From assembly GCA_017443945.1 (NCBI GenBank), contig JAFSXS010000019.1, forward strand, positions 1 to 53,261: a stretch of 53,261 nt of DNA. The letters are read 5' to 3'. Below the pieces are notes generated by a model, which did no database searches, was not told where the DNA came from, and worked only from the letters and a program-made list of their open reading frames with translations. Within the stretch, counting starts at the first letter, position 1; each line of letters starts with the position of its first letter. Of the stretch, positions 20,787 through 28,681 are shown in pieces. The DNA comes from Synergistaceae bacterium (lineage in GTDB: Bacteria; Synergistota; Synergistia; Synergistales; Aminobacteriaceae). Position numbers and translations under genes: made by a program.

Positions 20787-20816
20787 TTTATAATTTATAG
20801 GGAGGAATTATTTATT

Positions 20817-21794
20817 ATGAAAAAAGTTTTAGCACTCGCGCTCGTTCTTTCTTGTTTATTTGCAGGATCAGCATATGCAAAAGTTACGCTTGTTTACGCA
20901 GAAGTTAATCCGCTTGACTCAATCGTAGGACAGACAGCAACATTTTTCAAGAACAAAGTAGAAGAACTCTCAAAGGGTGAAGTTATTATCGACATTCAGG
21001 CCGGCGGTGTTCTCGGTTCAGAAGCTCAGGTCTTAGACGGAATACTTGGCGGCGGCGACACAATCGACATGTCAAGAATTTCAGCGTTCGCCCTTACAAG
21101 CTATGGCTGCCAGAAAGCTATGTTATTATCAATCCCCTACACATTTGTAAGCCGTGAACATTTCTGGAAATTTGCAAATAGTGAGTTAGCAGCAGAATTT
21201 CTTGCAGAACCTCATGTAATCGGACTCCCGTTAAGAGGCATTTGCTACGGTGAAGAGGGATTCAGACATTTCTTCTTCAAAGAAAAAGTTGCAGGCTTGA
21301 GCGATCTTAAGGGCAAAAAGATTCGTGTTTCAGATGACCCGATTATGACCGGAATGGTAAGCAATTTAGGCGCAAATCCTACAGTTGTTACTTACACAGA
21401 ACTTTACAGCGCATTACAGACCGGCGTTACTGACGGTGCCGAGCAGCCCATCGCAAATTACAGATCTAATGCATTCTCAGAAGTTGCACCGAACTTATTA
21501 CTTGACGGACACACACTCGGCGCAATTCAGATTGTTATCGCTGACTCAGGCTGGAATAAGTTAAACGACCAGCAGCGCGCTTGGATCATGGAAGCAGGAA
21601 AAGCAACCCAGCAGTTTAACGCCCAGTTATCAGCAGGCGAGGAAGCAAAAGTATTAGAACTTCTCCGCAAAGACGGCGTAAATGTTGTTGATGTTCCCGA
21701 CAAAACAGAGTGGGTCAAAGCCTGCCAGCCTACAATTCAGGCAAATACATCAAGCCAGGCCGAACTTTACAAGCAAATTGTTGATATGCAGTAA
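20817..21794 (+). CDS. dctP: TRAP transporter solute-binding protein (operon 1)
   Basis: 325 residues with signal peptide (MKKVLALALVLSCLFAGSAYA), then the DctP fold. NPLDSIVGQTATFFKNKVEELSKGEVIIDIQAGGVLGSEAQVLDGI contains the N-lobe hallmarks, LKGKKIRVSDDPIMTGMVSNLGANPTVVTYTELYSALQTGVTDGAEQP carries the conserved substrate-contact arginine and the helix that follows. It delivers a carboxylate ligand in the periplasm to DctQM. Ligand not assignable by eye. A hairpin after the gene probably lowers expression of downstream membrane genes relative to this one. Confidence 0.92.
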   Translation: MKKVLALALVLSCLFAGSAYAKVTLVYAEVNPLDSIVGQTATFFKNKVEELSKGEVIIDIQAGGVLGSEAQVLDGILGGGDTIDMSRISAFALTSYGCQKAMLLSIPYTFVSREHFWKFANSELAAEFLAEPHVIGLPLRGICYGEEGFRHFFFKEKVAGLSDLKGKKIRVSDDPIMTGMVSNLGANPTVVTYTELYSALQTGVTDGAEQPIANYRSNAFSEVAPNLLLDGHTLGAIQIVIADSGWNKLNDQQRAWIMEAGKATQQFNAQLSAGEEAKVLELLRKDGVNVVDVPDKTEWVKACQPTIQANTSSQAELYKQIVDMQ

Positions 21795-21809
21795 GATTTA
21801 ATTTTTCAG

Positions 21810-21835
21810 CGGGAGGAGTTAATAAATTTCTCCCG
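21810..21835 (+). terminator. Intra-operon hairpin between dctP and membrane genes
   Basis: CGGGAG (21810-21815) pairs with CTCCCG (21830-21835), followed by TTTAATTTAT. A weak, leaky terminator or 3' stabilising hairpin that would favour abundant binding protein over membrane subunits, a common arrangement in solute-binding-protein operons. Confidence 0.5.
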
Positions 21836-21883
21836 TTTAATTTATGTGAAGTGAAATATTAAATAGTAAAGGGGTGTTATTGA

Positions 21884-22339
21884 ATGAATATAGCAGCATT
21901 TATTTTCGCAGTCGCAGGAGCATTACTCTCAATTTTTCAGGAAATTAATTTAACGGGCGGACTCTTGCCGATTCCAGGTCTCAGCATATTTAAGATTGTA
22001 AATTTAATGTTGAACGCTCAGAACGCGCAATTTTTTCGAGGTATGCCCAAAGAGTTAATATTTATGTTAATCGCGGTAGTAGTCGCGGCTGTCCTTGCTG
22101 TAATAGCTGCTTTCACGGCAATTAAACGTGCGGGCGGGACAGGACTTCTCGTTGTGAGTGCTCTTATATGTCTTGGGATATTCGGATTCGTAAATATTGC
22201 CGCAAAAAATGAATTACCGTTTATGAGCGGCTTATTACTTCAAGAGTTTGCGATTTGGGGAGCTTTATATCTCGTTGCTGCTGTATTATGTTTCATGGAC
22301 GGACAGAACACAAATGACACCTCTTCACAGCAAAATTAA
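21884..22339 (+). CDS. Small four-helix membrane protein in TRAP operon 1
   Basis: 151 residues with about four hydrophobic segments (IAAFIFAVAGALLSIF; LIFMLIAVVVAAVLAVIAAF; GLLVVSALICLGIFGFV; FAIWGALYLVAAVLCFM) and no recognised domain. It is not DctQ, which is the next gene, so it is an extra component of a TRAP operon. GGGGTG precedes the ATG at 21884. It may assist assembly or regulate the permease, or be unrelated cargo; no direct evidence. The C-terminus is short, polar and presumably cytoplasmic. Confidence 0.72.
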   Translation: MNIAAFIFAVAGALLSIFQEINLTGGLLPIPGLSIFKIVNLMLNAQNAQFFRGMPKELIFMLIAVVVAAVLAVIAAFTAIKRAGGTGLLVVSALICLGIFGFVNIAAKNELPFMSGLLLQEFAIWGALYLVAAVLCFMDGQNTNDTSSQQN

Positions 22340-22361
22340 CAGAAAGGAATGATTAATAATT

Positions 22362-22889
22362 ATGCGCGGATTCTTCAAGGCGGTTGCGTTTATAAGGCCG
22401 CTCTATGATATTACTGATAAATTAGTTATGCTGATCTGCAAGTTATTATTAATTGCTGATATTGCAATAACTTCAATGGCCGTTGCAGGACGTTATATCT
22501 CATGGATTCCCGATCCGGCGTGGAGTGAGCAAATGGTCTTGACATTTATGGTCTATATGGCTGTGTTGTCGGCGACTCTTGCGATTCGTCGTCGCGCTCA
22601 CATAAGAATGACGGCATTTGATAAATATTTGCCCGACGGACTCGTGAAATTTCTTGATTTATTAGCAGATGTTGCAGTCTTTGCGCTCGGAATTATTATG
22701 CTCGTCTATGGCATTAAAGTATGTCAATCGCCGTTAGCAAGATTCGGAAGATATGAGTCAATCCCGACATTAAGCCGCGTTTGGATGTACCTGCCGATAC
22801 CTATTGCGGGCGGAAGTATGGCGATTTTCGAGCTTGAGCAGATATTTATGAGACTCGAAGAAATTTTTGTGCCTCAGGAAAAAGCGTAA
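22362..22889 (+). CDS. dctQ: TRAP transporter small permease DctQ (operon 1)
   Basis: 175 residues with about four membrane segments and the DctQ signature WSEQMVLTFMVYMAVLSATLAIRRRAHIRM (the conserved WxEE-type membrane region followed by the basic RRxxHI motif). It forms the small membrane subunit that links DctP to DctM. Its TAA shares a base with the ATG of the following ankyrin gene (TAATG), so the ankyrin gene is translated in tight coupling with it. Confidence 0.9.
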   Translation: MRGFFKAVAFIRPLYDITDKLVMLICKLLLIADIAITSMAVAGRYISWIPDPAWSEQMVLTFMVYMAVLSATLAIRRRAHIRMTAFDKYLPDGLVKFLDLLADVAVFALGIIMLVYGIKVCQSPLARFGRYESIPTLSRVWMYLPIPIAGGSMAIFELEQIFMRLEEIFVPQEKA

Positions 22890-23419
22890 TGAGAAATTTT
22901 CTAACCGTCTTAGTTGTCTTGAGTATGAGTCTGGCTGCTTTTGCAAGTCCTACAAGTTTTTTGCTGGATGCAGTAATGAACAGCGATATTACTCCGCAAC
23001 AAATTCAAGCTCTCATAAAGTCCGGTGCAAATGTCAAATATTCTGACAAATACGGGAATACAGCACTGATTAAAGCGGCATCATTTGCAAGTCCGGAAGT
23101 AATAAAAATTTTGATTGATTCAGGTTCGGACGTAAACGCAGTAAATATAATAGGCTTCACAGCGTTATTAAATGCAGCAGAAACGAATCGAAATCCTGAA
23201 GTAATAAAGATTCTCGTATCTGCCGGAGCAAATGTAAACTTTAAGGGCGAAAAAGGCCGTACAGCTCTTATGATTGCAGCAGAACATAATAATCAGTCAG
23301 CAATGAAAATTTTAATCGATTCGGGAGCAGACATTTACGCAGAAGACGACGACGGCAGGACAGCAATTTATTACGCAAAATATGACGCAAAACAAATTAT
23401 TCTTGACGCTATAAAATAA
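22889..23419 (+). CDS. Periplasmic ankyrin-repeat protein in TRAP operon, 1
   Basis: 176 residues: signal peptide MRNFLTVLVVLSMSLAAFA, then four to five ankyrin repeats (KYGNTALIKAASFASPEVIKILIDSGSDVNA...). No LKRLEELSK cap; instead it ends AKQIILDAIK. It overlaps dctQ by one base. Cotranscribed with a transporter yet unrelated in sequence to any TRAP subunit. Presumably a periplasmic protein-binding partner of the transporter or of its binding protein; this is inference from position only. Confidence 0.85.
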   Translation: MRNFLTVLVVLSMSLAAFASPTSFLLDAVMNSDITPQQIQALIKSGANVKYSDKYGNTALIKAASFASPEVIKILIDSGSDVNAVNIIGFTALLNAAETNRNPEVIKILVSAGANVNFKGEKGRTALMIAAEHNNQSAMKILIDSGADIYAEDDDGRTAIYYAKYDAKQIILDAIK

Positions 23420-23431
23420 GGAGGTCATGAC

Positions 23432-23884
23432 GTGAAAAAATTTACTCTTGCACTTACTGTGATTCTCGTGATCGCTTCATGTGCTTTTGCGGATCCTACG
23501 AGCGATTTATTCAGAGCAGTAAAGAACGAAAACTCAACCCCGCAGGATGTGCGAATCCCAATAAGGCGCGGAGCAGAATTAAATCACAGAAATTCTAACG
23601 GCTGGACACCTTTAGACTTGGCCGTAATGAATCCTAATGCAGACGTGATTTATACGTTCCTGAAAGAAGGAGATCAGGAAATTAGAATCAATATGCGCGA
23701 CGAGTACGGTAACACAGCCCTTATGAAAGCAGCTTACTATAACGACAATCCCGAAGTCGTGAAAATCTTGATTGATTTCGGCGCAGACGTGAACATCAAA
23801 AACGACATCGGGCAGACAGCTCTTGATTTCGCGAGAACTGAAGAAATAAAGCAAATAATTCTTGATGCAGCAGGTGAGAAATAA
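23432..23884 (+). CDS. Periplasmic ankyrin-repeat protein in TRAP operon, 2
   Basis: 150 residues starting at GTG with GGAGG upstream (8 bases). Signal peptide KKFTLALTVILVIASCAFA, then about three ankyrin repeats (NGWTPLDLAVMNPNADVIYTFL; YGNTALMKAAYYNDNPEVVKILIDFGADVNIK) and a cap (EEIKQIILDAAGEK) similar to its neighbour's. Both are paralogues. Two bases separate its stop from dctM. Placement between dctQ and dctM splits the usual QM pair. Confidence 0.82.
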   Translation: MKKFTLALTVILVIASCAFADPTSDLFRAVKNENSTPQDVRIPIRRGAELNHRNSNGWTPLDLAVMNPNADVIYTFLKEGDQEIRINMRDEYGNTALMKAAYYNDNPEVVKILIDFGADVNIKNDIGQTALDFARTEEIKQIILDAAGEK

Positions 23885-23886
23885 TT

Positions 23887-25188
23887 ATGAGTCCTGAAGA
23901 TATTTCGACATTAGTATTACTGGGAACATTTTTCGCGATGATTTTATTGCGTTTCCCGATAGCTTATGCTGTTGGCCTCTCGACTGTGTTTTGTTTAATG
24001 TCGCAGGGTCAGGCACTTGTTACACTTCCTCAGCAAATGGTAAAAGGTATTTGGTCATTCAGCTTAATGGCGGTCCCGTTTTTCATCACAATGGGAGTCT
24101 TAATGGGAACAGGGGGAATTTCCGACAAGTTAATTGCGCTTGCAAATTCTCTAGTCGGCTGGATGCGCGGCGGTCTTGCAATGGTCAATATTGTTGCTTC
24201 TTACTTTTTCGGCGGTATTTCCGGCTCGGCTTCAGCTGATACGGCTTCGTTAGGTTCGATTTTGATTCCTATGATGGTAGATCAGGGTTACGACGCAGAT
24301 TTCTCGACAGCAGTTACAATTACGTCATCATGCGAGGGCCTGCTTGTTCCTCCGAGTCATAACATGGTCATTTACGCGACAACTGCAAGCGGAATTTCTG
24401 TAGGAGCTTTATTCATGGCCGGTTATATTCCCGGTGCTTTATTAGCAATTTCGTTAATGGTCGGTTCATATATAATTTCCGTGAAGAAAAATTATCCTAA
24501 GGGCAAACCGTTCAGCTTTTCATTTTTCCTGAAAGAATTAGCGACATCTTTCTGGGCATTAGCGGCGGTCTTAATAGTTGTCGTCGGAGTTGTCGGCGGA
24601 GTCTTTACAGCAACTGAGTCAGCAGCTATTGCAGTCGTATATTCGCTCATCGTATCAGTATTTATTTATCGCGGCTTAACATGGAAAGGCGTATGGAAGG
24701 CTTTAGATACATGCGTTGAGACTCTTGCGATAGTGTTAATACTTATTGCAACGTCGGCGGCATTCGGTTACTGCTTGACGACTCTTCACGTGCCGTTGAA
24801 GGCTGCAAACTTGATTAAGAGCGTTTCAGACAACCCGATTATAATTGCGTTAATGTTGAATGCGATTTTATTAATTCTCGGCTGTATTATGGATATGGCA
24901 CCGATTATATTAATTGCCACGCCGATTTTGTTGCCGGTTGCGCAGTCAATAGGAATCAGCGCGATTCAGTTCGGTGTAATGGTAATTCTTAATTGCGGTA
25001 TCGGATTATTAACGCCTCCGGTCGGGTCGGTCTTGTTCATTGGATCAGCAGTCGCAAAATTACCGATGGAAAAAGTAGTAAAAGCTACTCTCCCGTTCTA
25101 TCTTTGCATGTTGATAACACTTTTACTGCTTACGTTTATTCCGGCTATAAGTTTATGGCTGCCTGCGTTCTTCGGTTATGCAGTGTAG
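23887..25188 (+). CDS. dctM: TRAP transporter large permease DctM (operon 1)
   Basis: 433 residues, about 12 membrane segments, the translocation subunit of a TRAP transporter. Family features visible: RFPIAYAVGLSTVFCL, GISGSASADTASLGSILIPMM, EGLLVPPSHNMVIYAT, FTATESAAIAVVYSL, MDMAPIILIATPILLPVAQSIGI and CGIGLLTPPVGSVLFIG. The SSEGL/PPS and TPPVG regions match the family's conserved hairpins. The gene ends 640 bases before the second TRAP operon. Confidence 0.93.
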   Translation: MSPEDISTLVLLGTFFAMILLRFPIAYAVGLSTVFCLMSQGQALVTLPQQMVKGIWSFSLMAVPFFITMGVLMGTGGISDKLIALANSLVGWMRGGLAMVNIVASYFFGGISGSASADTASLGSILIPMMVDQGYDADFSTAVTITSSCEGLLVPPSHNMVIYATTASGISVGALFMAGYIPGALLAISLMVGSYIISVKKNYPKGKPFSFSFFLKELATSFWALAAVLIVVVGVVGGVFTATESAAIAVVYSLIVSVFIYRGLTWKGVWKALDTCVETLAIVLILIATSAAFGYCLTTLHVPLKAANLIKSVSDNPIIIALMLNAILLILGCIMDMAPIILIATPILLPVAQSIGISAIQFGVMVILNCGIGLLTPPVGSVLFIGSAVAKLPMEKVVKATLPFYLCMLITLLLLTFIPAISLWLPAFFGYAV

Positions 25189-25274
25189 AAAAAATTTATC
25201 GTTTCCTTTCTGTGAGTCAATCGCAGGAGGGATTTTTTTATGGCCGTCTATAAATGAATAGTGATCTTACATTG

Positions 25275-25357
25275 AAGTCTTTCGGAAACATGCATTTATA
25301 ATTAGGTGGGGAAAAAGAGCGCGAGAAAAAAACGGGTCGCACACATACAACAAATTT
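25275..25357 (+). repeat. Dispersed repeat R1, copy c
   Basis: Core TTTCGGAAACATGCATTT, then ATAATTAGGTGGGGAAAAAG, then CGGGTCGCACACATACAAC and AAATTT. Lies 86 bases after dctM and directly before the transposase remnant at 25395, the same juxtaposition of R1 with IS-derived sequence seen at 36325 and 48116. Confidence 0.75.
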
Positions 25358-25394
25358 AATATATAAGCATAATCTCATTTATCATGTAGAGCAG

Positions 25395-25615
25395 GTACAC
25401 AGAGTCGTCCAGCACAAGATAATCGCAAATTTATAAATTACGCATTGTCGTTTTACGCGGGAATTTGAGCAAAACTTTTTGAGATTGTCAAGCTGAGAAC
25501 TAGAGCAGTGGGAGGCATTCAAGAAATGAACCCTACAAAAGAGAGCTCAACACTAAAATTTATATAGCAGTGGATTATAAAGTTTTTACACCCATTTAAC
25601 TATATCCGCTATAGT
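25395..25615 (+). pseudogene. Remnant of IS5-family (IS427-like) transposase
   Basis: Frameshifted fragments, read across frames, give DNRKFINYALSFYAGI (cf. the DNRxFINAxLWI start of such transposases), GGIQEMNPTK and, in a shifted frame, LNTKIYIAVDYKVF (cf. GLNTKIHLAVD just before the second catalytic region). Stops and frameshifts make it dead. Family assignment rests on motif memory. Confidence 0.55.
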
Positions 25616-25622
25616 GTATAAT
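25595..25622 (+). promoter_or_regulatory. Possible promoter upstream of TRAP operon 2
   Basis: TTTAAC (25595-25600), 16-base spacer, TATAAT (25617-25622). It would give a leader of about 200 bases before dctP2 at 25831. No riboswitch or T-box structure is recognised in that leader. Confidence 0.4.
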
Positions 25623-25830
25623 TTATTTCATGAAAACATATTTTTACAGCAAAAATTTTACTCACTGGGCAAAAATGGGCCTATGGAATGACGGGACGGG
25701 GTTGTTATGTTAAATAAATTCCTCCTGTGCCAAATATACGAAAAATTAATAATTTACGTCAACGCTTGAATATATTACAATTTATCTCACCGAAATATTT
25801 AAAATTTTTATTCAGGAGGTAATTTGTAAC

Positions 25831-26811
25831 ATGAAAAAGTTTCTAGCACTATTAATTTCTATCGCGCTCGTTGTTTCTCTTGCGTCCTGTTCACTTGCTG
25901 ATGACAAAAGTTTTTTCCTCACATTAGCTCACAACTTAGCAGAAGATCACGCAGTTCATATCGCTATGACTGAATGGGCAGAGGCAGTTAATACAGCTTC
26001 CGACGGTTCAATCACAATTAATATTATTCCGAACGGACAATTAGGTTCAGAAGCTGACTGCGTTTCACAAATTCAGGCCTCACAACTCGAAATGACAAAA
26101 GTTTCAGCAGGGACTCTCTCGAATTTTGCCGCCGCTTGGAATTGCGTATCAGTTCCCTACGTTTTTAGAGATAAGGATCATTTATATAATGTAATGAACG
26201 GTGAAATCGGCAGAGATTTATATAATCTGACAGTTAATGACGGTTTTATCGGAATTGCATGGCTTGAGTCCGGTACTCGCTGCTTCTATACCGCAAATAA
26301 AGCAATCCGCAAGCCTGAAGATCTCAAGGGACTCAAGATTCGCACAATGGACTCACAAATGGCTATTGACATGATGAACGCTTTCGGTGGAAGTGCAACC
26401 GTCATGGGCTACAGCGACATTTACACCGGAATGCAGCAGGGAGTCATTGACGGAGCAGAAAATAATATTACTGCTTTGAGAGATCATGCAGACGTTACTA
26501 AATTTTATTGCTACGACGAACATACAATGATTCCTGACGTTATCGTAATTTCCGCTAAAGTTTGGAACGAAATGAGCGATGCCCAGAAAAAAATTATGAA
26601 CGATACAGCCGCCGAAATGGTAAAAAATTATCGCGGACTCTGGGCAAAATTTGAGGACGACGTTAAAGCACAGGTCGGAAATAAAGTCGAATATGTTAAG
26701 GACGTTGACAAAGCAGCTTTCCAAAACGCAGTCAAGCCCCTTTATGACGCACTCAAGACAGCAGACCCGGTAACATTTGCATTTGTAGAAAGAATCCAAG
26801 CAGCGAAATAA
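25831..26811 (+). CDS. dctP: TRAP transporter solute-binding protein (operon 2)
   Basis: 326 residues with a signal peptide (MKKFLALLISIALVVSLASCSLA); the LASC motif could also be a lipobox, in which case it would be a lipoprotein. DctP fold: NLAEDHAVHIAMTEWAEAVNTASDGSITINIIPNGQLGSEADCVSQIQ, later PEDLKGLKIRTMDSQMAIDMMNAFGGSATVMGYSDIYTGMQQGVIDGAENN. The RTMDSQ region provides the conserved Arg that holds a ligand carboxylate. Paralogue of the operon 1 protein, moderately diverged, so a different ligand is likely. Good AGGAGG before ATG. It is followed 4 bases later by dctQ2. Confidence 0.93.
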   Translation: MKKFLALLISIALVVSLASCSLADDKSFFLTLAHNLAEDHAVHIAMTEWAEAVNTASDGSITINIIPNGQLGSEADCVSQIQASQLEMTKVSAGTLSNFAAAWNCVSVPYVFRDKDHLYNVMNGEIGRDLYNLTVNDGFIGIAWLESGTRCFYTANKAIRKPEDLKGLKIRTMDSQMAIDMMNAFGGSATVMGYSDIYTGMQQGVIDGAENNITALRDHADVTKFYCYDEHTMIPDVIVISAKVWNEMSDAQKKIMNDTAAEMVKNYRGLWAKFEDDVKAQVGNKVEYVKDVDKAAFQNAVKPLYDALKTADPVTFAFVERIQAAK

Positions 26812-26815
26812 TATC

Positions 26816-27292
26816 ATGAAGACACTAGAGAAAATTTTAGATTCCGTTATGCGATTCTTGATGGCATTATCTATGTTCATTCTTGTAGCGTTTGGAACGT
26901 GGCAGATTTTCAGCCGTTGGGTATTGAAGAATCCATCAACTTTTACTGATGAGTTACTGCGCTATGTCTTAATTATTGCGGGTATGATCGGTTCGGCTTA
27001 CTGTTTTTACCGTGATGAGCATTTAGCATTGACTCTCGTTTCTGATCGTGCAAAAGGTTTCTTCAAGGTCGTACTAAATTTATTTATTGAAGCCTGCATA
27101 TTATTTTTTGTTATTTACGTGTTTATTTACGGAGGACTCAAATTATCAAGCACCGCTACAAATGTTTCATCAGTTATGCGAATCCCTATGAAGACGCTTT
27201 ATTTGATTGAACCTCTTTGCGGGGTCATGATAGTTATTGCGCGTGTTCTCAAGTATATTCAGGCATTCACACAGAAAGGCGGCGAAAATTAA
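26816..27292 (+). CDS. dctQ: TRAP transporter small permease DctQ (operon 2)
   Basis: 158 residues, four membrane segments; FGTWQIFSRWVLKNPSTFTDELLRYVLIIAGMIGSAYCFYRDEHLAL contains the DctQ pattern of a TDELLRY helix and a DEHLAL turn. It lies between dctP2 and dctM2 with 4- and 2-base spacers. This is the canonical PQM layout, unlike operon 1. Confidence 0.9.
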   Translation: MKTLEKILDSVMRFLMALSMFILVAFGTWQIFSRWVLKNPSTFTDELLRYVLIIAGMIGSAYCFYRDEHLALTLVSDRAKGFFKVVLNLFIEACILFFVIYVFIYGGLKLSSTATNVSSVMRIPMKTLYLIEPLCGVMIVIARVLKYIQAFTQKGGEN

Positions 27293-27294
27293 TC

Positions 27295-28620
27295 ATGGTA
27301 ATCACTGCTACAGTAGTATTATTTGTCTCATTCTTTATCATGTTGTTTGCGGGCGTACCTATTTCTGCGGGAATTGGAATCGCGTCCGTTGTTGCTGCAT
27401 GTGTGAGCGGAGTTACGACTCTTGAAGGTTTTGCGTTTACTGCTGCACAAAAATGTTTTTCCGGGCTTGACTCGTTTTCGTTATTAGCTCTGCCGTTTTT
27501 CTCGCTTGGAGGCAACATCATGAACAAAGGCGGAATCGCTCGCAGACTCGTTAGACTCGCAAGACTCTTAGTCGGAAAAATTCCCGGTTACTTAGCGGCT
27601 ACAAATGTGCTTGCAAATATGTTTTTCGGGGCTGTGTCGGGGTCATCGGTAGCGGCGACTTCTGCAATGGGTTCGATTCTTTCACCGTTAGAGAAGGACG
27701 AAGGCTATGACCCGGATTATTCAGCGGCAGTAAATATTTGTTCTGCTCCGACTGGTATATTAATTCCTCCTTCAGGGCCGTTGATTTTGTATTCGATTAC
27801 AGCGGGCGGTGTCTCTGTTGCGGCGTTATTTATGGGCGGTTACTTTGTAGGCGGCATTCTGGGCGTTGCAGTTGCGATAATGGCGATTTTCTTAGCAGTT
27901 AAGCTCGGTTACAAGAAATCAGAAGTAAAAGAGGAAGACAGCGCATTAAAAATTTGGATTGACGCTTTGCCCTCGTTATTTGCAGTAATTATTGTAATGG
28001 GCGGAATTTTATGGGGAATCTTCACAGCAACAGAGGCCGGAGTCGTTATGTGCTTATATTGCGGTTTATTAGCTGCGATTTATAGAGAAATGGACTTAAA
28101 GACTCTTTATAATTTGCTGGCTGACACGATGAAGAGCTCTGCAACGATTTTATTCTTGATAGCTGCGTCGTCGATAATGGCCTACGTAATGGCGCGAACT
28201 GGAATCCCTAACGCAATTTCGCAAATGATTATGGGAGTCTCAAAGGATCGTTATGTGATTCTCTTGATTATGAATGTATTTTTGCTAGTTATGGGGATGT
28301 TCTTGGACTTAACGCCGGCGGTATTAATTTTTGTGCCGATATTTTTGCCGATTGCGCGCCGTATTGGAATGAGTGATGTACATTTCGGATTAATGCTGAT
28401 ATTGAATTTGGGCATTGGTTCAGTTACTCCTCCGGTGGGCTCGTGTTTGTTTGTTGGCTGCGGTGTTGCAAATGTCAAGATCGAGGGCGTTACGAAATAT
28501 ATTGTGCCGATATTTATAACAATGTTTATTTCGTTGATGCTCGTTACATATATTCCGCAAATAGCTTTGAGTCTGCCTTACTGGACGGGATTAATTAAAG
28601 GTATGGGCTGGACGAGATAA
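27295..28620 (+). CDS. dctM: TRAP transporter large permease DctM (operon 2)
   Basis: 441 residues, about 12 membrane segments. ATG at 27295 is chosen over an upstream start inside dctQ because GAAAGG precedes it and the protein then opens MVITATVVLFVSFFIMLFAGVPISAGIGIA, the family start. Conserved DctM regions: FGAVSGSSVAATSAMGSIL, SAPTGILIPPSGPLILYS, FTATEAGVVMCLYCG, LDLTPAVLIFVPIFLPIA and GIGSVTPPVGSCLFVG. It is followed by a strong intrinsic terminator. Confidence 0.93.
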   Translation: MVITATVVLFVSFFIMLFAGVPISAGIGIASVVAACVSGVTTLEGFAFTAAQKCFSGLDSFSLLALPFFSLGGNIMNKGGIARRLVRLARLLVGKIPGYLAATNVLANMFFGAVSGSSVAATSAMGSILSPLEKDEGYDPDYSAAVNICSAPTGILIPPSGPLILYSITAGGVSVAALFMGGYFVGGILGVAVAIMAIFLAVKLGYKKSEVKEEDSALKIWIDALPSLFAVIIVMGGILWGIFTATEAGVVMCLYCGLLAAIYREMDLKTLYNLLADTMKSSATILFLIAASSIMAYVMARTGIPNAISQMIMGVSKDRYVILLIMNVFLLVMGMFLDLTPAVLIFVPIFLPIARRIGMSDVHFGLMLILNLGIGSVTPPVGSCLFVGCGVANVKIEGVTKYIVPIFITMFISLMLVTYIPQIALSLPYWTGLIKGMGWTR

Positions 28621-28628
28621 AAAATTTT

Positions 28629-28657
28629 CGGGCGGGACATTGAGTCTCGCTCGTTTT
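28629..28657 (+). terminator. Intrinsic terminator after TRAP operon 2
   Basis: CGGGCGGGAC (28629-28638) pairs along its full length, with two G-T wobbles, with GTCTCGCTCG (28644-28653) around a five-base loop, then TTTT. It separates the transporter from the GH31 genes, though read-through into them is possible since no promoter is evident in the remaining 20 bases. Confidence 0.75.
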
Positions 28658-28681
28658 ATATTCAGGAGGTAAATATTTATA

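Larger units (their letters stand above)
25189..25830. other. Intergenic region between the two TRAP operons
   Basis: 642 bases without an intact gene. It holds R1 copy c, a decayed IS5-type transposase fragment and a promoter-like sequence (TTTAAC, 16-base spacer, TATAAT at 25617-25622). The last 30 bases carry the AGGAGG of dctP2. Confidence 0.6.
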
